A DNA stretch of 64,000 nucleotides from 2-02-FULL-55-14 sp964534125 (GTDB taxonomy: Bacteria; Bacteroidota; Ignavibacteria; UBA10030), in contig CAZHOJ010000001.1 in assembly GCA_964534125.1 (NCBI GenBank), positions 840,428 through 904,427 on the forward strand, read 5' to 3'. Each line of letters opens with the position of its first letter. Position 1 is the first letter of the stretch. The notes under the pieces are model-generated. The model did not search any database. It worked only from the letters and a program-made list of their open reading frames with translations, and was not told the origin of the DNA. Shown piece by piece: positions 60,166 to 64,000 of the stretch. The position numbers were made by a program, and so were the translations under genes.

Positions 60166-62034
60166 CTATTCCTGCGATTCCGCCTGCTTTCGCTCCTTCT
60201 TCTGGAGCAGTACCAGGGCCGATGTCAGCTCCTGGTGGGTCCGTAGATGCTGGCTGAGATCGCCTCCCTCCTGCTTGATGCGGACCATCTCCCGCTGATT
60301 CTCGTCGATCTCCCTCTGCACACCCATCATCTTCAGCCGCGTGACCACATCGTGAGCGATCTTCAGCGGGTCCTCCCGCTCGATCTCCTTCTCCGACTCG
60401 CCCCATGCCTTGCTGATCTCGTACTTGTTCATCGCAGAGTCCATCACCATCGCGGTGAGCGCCTCGTCATGCATTGCATCGAGCAGCGCAGCAACGGTCA
60501 CACGCCCCGTGCGGTCGAGTTCCTGCAGGGCGATGCGGATCACCTCCCGCAGGCCTGGATTCCCGATGTCATCCTCCCGGATGTTCATCAGTACGTGGTC
60601 GATCGCCTGCAGCTCTCCGCTCACGAACACGCGCAGCAGGTCACGGTCGGTCGCCGTGAGCGGCTTGGTCTCCGGCACGGGAGCAGGGACATCGTCGGGT
60701 GCTGAGGGACGTCCCTGGTACGACGGGGTCGGCCTGGACTGTCCTCGCAGTTTTTCCAGCTCTCTCAGCAGTGTTCCTTCGTACAGGCCGTAGCGCTCGG
60801 CCACATCCTTCAGGTAGAATGCCTGCTTGATCTCGTCCTGTATCCTCGAGATGGAGAGAACAATAGAGCGCACCGCTTTCGTCTTCCCTTCCGGCGTCTG
60901 CATCATGCCGGCCCGGGCGAACAGCAGGGCCTTGAAGTCGATGAACGACCGCGCCTCCGCGACCAGGTCCTTCATCGCTTTCGCTCCCTTCGTCCGGACG
61001 AGCGAATCGGGGTCCTCACCCTTCGGCATCTCCACCACCTTCACATCGAAATCGAGCTGCAGTGCGCTGTCGATACCGCGTATCGCCGCCTTTGCCCCGG
61101 CCGAATCGCCGTCGAACAGGAGCACCAGGTTCTGAGAATAGCGCGAGAGCAGCCGCAGCTGTTCGTCGGTCAGCGCCGTGCCGCTCGATGCGACCACGTT
61201 CTGAAGCCCCTCCTGAAAGAGGGAGATCATATCGACGTAGCCCTCGACGAGCAATGCGGTGTCCTCCTGGCGGATGGCCGTCTTGGAATGCGACAGGCCG
61301 AACAGCACCGTGCTCTTGTTATAAACGACCGAATCGGGTGAGTTGATGTACTTCCCCTGCACCGGATCGTCGTCCCGTATTTTCCGGGCCCCGAAACCGG
61401 CAACCTTCCTATTGGCAAGCAGGATCGGGAACATCGCCCGGCCGCGGAAGTAATCGTAGTACGAACCGTCGTCCCGCTTCCTCAGCAGTCCTGCTTTCTC
61501 CAGCTCCTCGGGCTTGTACCCGTCGTCCCGCGACCGCTTCAGCAGGTGGTCCCAGGCGTTCATCGAATAGCCGAGGCCGAAGATGCGGACGGTCTCCTCG
61601 GAGAAGTGCCGCCCCTTGAAGTACGTGAGAGCGCTCTTTCCTTCGTCCGTGCGGACGAGATTGCTGTGGAACGACTTCCCCGCGAAAGAAAGGATACTGT
61701 AGAGGCGGTCCAGCTCCGAATACTGCTGCTCGTCGCGCTTTCCCTCGGGGATCCGGATGCCGGCCTTGTCGGCGAGCTGTTTGACCACCTCGACAAACGA
61801 GAGCCGTTCCGTCTCCATCAGGAACTGGAAGACATTGCCCCCCTTGCCGCAGCCGAAACACTTGTAGATCTGCATCTCGGGATTGACGTTGAACGAGGGG
61901 GTCTTTTCCTGGTGGAAGGGGCAGAGGCCGAGGAAGTTCTTGCCTCGCTTGCGGAGCTTCACCACGCCACCGACGACGTCCACGATGTCCGTGGACCGCC
62001 GAACCTCATCGATGATGTCTTCCGGGATGCGCAT
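60166..62034 (-). CDS. dnaG: DNA primase
   Basis: This 622-aa replication primase has an N-terminal CHC2 zinc finger (CPFHQEKTPSFNV...YKCFGCGKGG, about residues 38-65), the catalytic core and Toprim domain (LLVEGYVDMISLFQ, LFDGDSAGAKAA near 300), and a C-terminal helicase-binding region. I start at the ATG 62032-62034 (MRIPEDIIDEVR), the family's normal start; the open frame continues upstream without support. Confidence 0.96.
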   Translation of the reverse strand: MRIPEDIIDEVRRSTDIVDVVGGVVKLRKRGKNFLGLCPFHQEKTPSFNVNPEMQIYKCFGCGKGGNVFQFLMETERLSFVEVVKQLADKAGIRIPEGKRDEQQYSELDRLYSILSFAGKSFHSNLVRTDEGKSALTYFKGRHFSEETVRIFGLGYSMNAWDHLLKRSRDDGYKPEELEKAGLLRKRDDGSYYDYFRGRAMFPILLANRKVAGFGARKIRDDDPVQGKYINSPDSVVYNKSTVLFGLSHSKTAIRQEDTALLVEGYVDMISLFQEGLQNVVASSGTALTDEQLRLLSRYSQNLVLLFDGDSAGAKAAIRGIDSALQLDFDVKVVEMPKGEDPDSLVRTKGAKAMKDLVAEARSFIDFKALLFARAGMMQTPEGKTKAVRSIVLSISRIQDEIKQAFYLKDVAERYGLYEGTLLRELEKLRGQSRPTPSYQGRPSAPDDVPAPVPETKPLTATDRDLLRVFVSGELQAIDHVLMNIREDDIGNPGLREVIRIALQELDRTGRVTVAALLDAMHDEALTAMVMDSAMNKYEISKAWGESEKEIEREDPLKIAHDVVTRLKMMGVQREIDENQREMVRIKQEGGDLSQHLRTHQELTSALVLLQKKERKQAESQE

Positions 62035-62185
62035 AGGGAGGGCAAAGTAGGAAGGAAATACCCGGAGGGCAAGGACACGAAATGAGGAGAACCGGGTGAA
62101 GATAGAGGAAAGGGGATGCTGATGGGGGGATAGCAACCGAAATTCAGCCCCCCAAAAAAATCCTACATCCCGCATCCTCTATCCT

Positions 62186-62229
62186 CAAAGAAGGAAACCC
62201 CGGCCGTCATCCGACGTACCGGGGTTTCC
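62186..62229 (-). terminator. intrinsic terminator after the DUF3276 gene
   Basis: A perfect 11-bp stem GGAAACCCCGG / CCGGGGTTTCC (62193-62203 and 62219-62229) is followed on the minus strand by TTCTTT. It lies 19 bases past the stop of the 62248-62469 gene. Confidence 0.85.
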
Positions 62230-62247
62230 TGAGCTATCTTGGTCGCC

Positions 62248-62469
62248 TCACTGTTTGCAGTGAGAGACCGCTTCCTGCAGCGCGTCGACGAACTCATCCG
62301 CCGCGTTCGCGAACAGCGATACCGACCGCTTGGCGAACTTCGACGGGTCCTCCTTCGACGGCGACGAGGACGTGATCGACACGTACTTCGTGTTGTTCTT
62401 GGCTTCCCGGACGTCCAGGAAATACGTGACCTTGCCTGATTTGACCATGCGTGAGAAGATGGCTTCCAT
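62248..62469 (-). CDS. PUR-alpha/DUF3276 family nucleic-acid-binding protein
   Basis: This 73-aa protein reads VTYFLDVREAKNNTKYVSITSS, then SVSLFANAADEFVDALQEAV, the single PUR repeat of the DUF3276 family found in Bacteroidota and Borrelia, which bind single-stranded DNA/RNA as dimers. It is a monocistronic gene with a strong terminator. Confidence 0.92.
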   Translation of the reverse strand: MEAIFSRMVKSGKVTYFLDVREAKNNTKYVSITSSSPSKEDPSKFAKRSVSLFANAADEFVDALQEAVSHCKQ

Positions 62470-62981
62470 GATATACCCCCTCGTAGAACTACTATTGGTG
62501 AATGGTAAATGGTGAATAGTGAATGGTGTAGATCCTGATGATGAGGCACGGTGCGCGAATGGGGCGATGGCGTGAGCTCATGGAAACCCCCTCTATGAGG
62601 ATGAGAAATTCGAGGGGCGTTGCCCTGCAGGTACAGATTCCCCTCTTCCGGTCATTCCGGATGGGAAAATCTAGAAGGGGGCGTGTGGAATGTCAATGGA
62701 GAAAGGCGCGGGGTAATACTGAGGTGGAGGAGGAGGAGTCAGTCGACAGTATGCAAACGGGAGCGGGGCGCGGCAAAATGGGCAGAGCGCTAGACTGAGG
62801 TCACAGGCTCTCACTCAGAGAACAAGCATCGCAGCGTTCGCTCTCTGAAAAGCGGCGTATTTCGTGTTACGAACTCCCTCCACCCGCCAAAGAAAAGGCC
62901 CTTCCGGATCTCTCCGAAAGGGCCTCTCTGTGTACAGCTTTCTGAGCACTGAGTACTGAGTACTGCGTACTCCTCCCAGAC
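62470..62981. other. 512-base intergenic region between DUF3276 and groEL
   Basis: No gene is supported. It contains GGTGAATGGTAAATGGTGAATAG-type short repeats (62493-62527) near the DUF3276 start, the groEL terminator (62890-62924) and AGTACTGAGTACTG direct repeats (62944-62970). The plus-strand open frame at 62538-62798 has biased, low-complexity content and no ribosome site. Confidence 0.5.
62890..62924 (-). terminator. intrinsic terminator of groEL
   Basis: Stem GGCCCTTTCGGA / TCCGGAAGGGCC (62897-62924, with small mismatches) is followed on the minus strand by TTTTCTTT. It lies about 57 bases past the groEL stop. Confidence 0.85.
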
Positions 62982-64000
62982 CTAGTACATGCCATCCATT
63001 CCGCCGCCCGGAGGCATGGCCGGAGCCTTGTCCTCCTTCGGCTTCTCGACGATCGTGGCTTCCGTCGTCAGCAGGAGGCCTGCGACGCTGGCAGCGTTCT
63101 CGATCGCGATGCGGGTGACCTTGGTCGGGTCGATGACGCCGGCCTTGATCAGGTTCTCGTACTTGTCGGTCAGGGCGTTGTACCCGAAGTCGTCCTTACC
63201 GGCCTTCACCTCGTTCACGACGACAGAGCCCTCGAGGCCTGCATTCGCCACGATCTGGCGGATCGGCTCTTCGAGCGCACGACGGACGATGTCGATACCC
63301 GTCTTCTGGTCCTCGTTCTCAGGCTTCAGGCTGTCAAAGCCCTTCAGCGTACGGAGATAGGCAACGCCACCGCCGGCGACGATACCCTCTTCCACCGCTG
63401 CGCGCGTCGCGTGCAGGGCGTCCTCGACACGGGCCTTCTTCTCCTTCATCTCGACCTCAGTGGCGGCTCCGATACGGATCACCGCAACACCGCCGGACAG
63501 TTTCGCAAGGCGCTCCTGGAGCTTCTCCTTGTCGTAGTCCGACGTGGTCTTGTCGATCTGCGCCTTGATCTCGTTGATGCGCTTCTTGATATCCTCTGAC
63601 TTGCCTGCGCCCTCGACGATGGTCGTGTTGTCCTTGTCGATACGGATGGTCTTTGCAGTGCCGAGGTATGACAGCGTGGCGTTCTCCAGCTTGAAGCCCT
63701 TCTCCTCGGAAATGACCGTGCCGCCGGTGAGGATCGCGATGTCCTCGAGCATGGCCTTGCGGCGGTCTCCGAATCCAGGGGCCTTCACAGCGCAGACGCG
63801 CAGCGTGCCGCGGATCTTGTTGACGACGAGAGTTGCCAGCGCCTCACCCTCGACCTCTTCGGCAATGATGAGAGCCGGACGGCCGGCCTGAGCGACCTTC
63901 TCCAGGATCGGGAGCAGGTCCTTCATTGCGCTGATCTTCTTGTCGTGGATCAGGATGTACGGCTCCTCGAGAAGGGCCTCCATCGAGTCCGCATCGGTCA
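62982..64000 (-). CDS. groEL: chaperonin GroEL, C-terminal part (5' end beyond window)
   Basis: The last 339 or so residues of the 60-kDa chaperonin. The frame continues to the window edge (DADSMEALLEEPYILIHDKK). Visible are ALIIAEEVEGEALATLVVNK, AVKAPGFGDRRKAMLEDIA, VAVIRIGAATEVEMKEKK and the Gly/Met-rich tail GGGMDGMY. groES would be expected upstream, outside the window. The sequence is canonical. Confidence 0.97.
   Translation of the reverse strand, partial: TDADSMEALLEEPYILIHDKKISAMKDLLPILEKVAQAGRPALIIAEEVEGEALATLVVNKIRGTLRVCAVKAPGFGDRRKAMLEDIAILTGGTVISEEKGFKLENATLSYLGTAKTIRIDKDNTTIVEGAGKSEDIKKRINEIKAQIDKTTSDYDKEKLQERLAKLSGGVAVIRIGAATEVEMKEKKARVEDALHATRAAVEEGIVAGGGVAYLRTLKGFDSLKPENEDQKTGIDIVRRALEEPIRQIVANAGLEGSVVVNEVKAGKDDFGYNALTDKYENLIKAGVIDPTKVTRIAIENAASVAGLLLTTEATIVEKPKEDKAPAMPPGGGMDGMY

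Noticed and set aside
62538..62798. 86-aa plus-strand open frame between DUF3276 and groEL
   Set aside because: Low-complexity Arg/Glu-rich content, no ribosome site and no neighbours on that strand; more likely untranslated spacer.

Overview
The window is about 64 kb of fairly GC-rich DNA with one 10-base run of N (10619-10628), so it comes from a draft, probably metagenomic, scaffold. The gene content points to the Bacteroidota/Ignavibacteria (FCB) side of the bacterial tree. It has two secreted proteins with type IX secretion C-terminal sorting domains, a GWxTD-domain protein, a PUR-alpha/DUF3276 protein, TonB/ExbB/paired ExbD, and a putative integron promoter of the Bacteroidota form (TTG...TAnnTTTG). 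This assignment is inference from families; no 16S rRNA, and no tRNA that I could recognise, is present.

Layout. 1-4.3 kb: a Ton-type energy-transduction operon (exbB, two exbD, tonB, a small membrane protein, a PstS-like lipoprotein) behind a STAS-domain gene. 4.4-7.5 kb: a translationally coupled sensor kinase and sigma-54 response regulator. 7.7-12.4 kb (+ strand): tilS, hpt, ftsH (broken by the N run) and a polyprenol/diacylglycerol-kinase-like membrane protein. 12.6-35.7 kb: an accessory stretch, almost all on the minus strand, of small membrane proteins, lipoproteins, hydrolases, oxidoreductases, two T9SS cargo proteins, a class D beta-lactamase homologue, MscL, a Rieske protein and a DinB protein coupled to a 56-aa protein.

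35.7-42.9 kb is the main discovery: a chromosomal integron. A full-length IntI-type tyrosine recombinase (41840-42859, +) with the integron-specific insert diverges from a minus-strand array of about nine cassettes. The cassettes are separated by attC sites whose R''/R' boxes match as cassette circularisation predicts. A strong outward promoter (Pc candidate) and an intrinsic terminator lie between intI and cassette 1. Six of the seven gene-bearing cassettes encode membrane proteins or lipoproteins; two cassettes appear to be gene-free.

42.9-64 kb: housekeeping and envelope genes. These are cstA, yraN/rnhB, an archaeal-type trio (UbiA-family prenyltransferase, geranylgeranyl reductase, ferredoxin), a BamA/TamA-like protein, a GWxTD protein, rimO, cdsA, a CPBP protease, a deoxyhypusine-synthase-like protein, a DUF3108 protein, a family 9 glycosyltransferase, an OmpR-type regulator, dnaG, DUF3276 and the 3' part of groEL.

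Dispersed through intergenic space are several palindromic repeat families. One has shared 16-bp inverted termini around different cores. Another is a tiny 19-40 bp palindrome that sits nested inside the larger repeats and inside attC sites.
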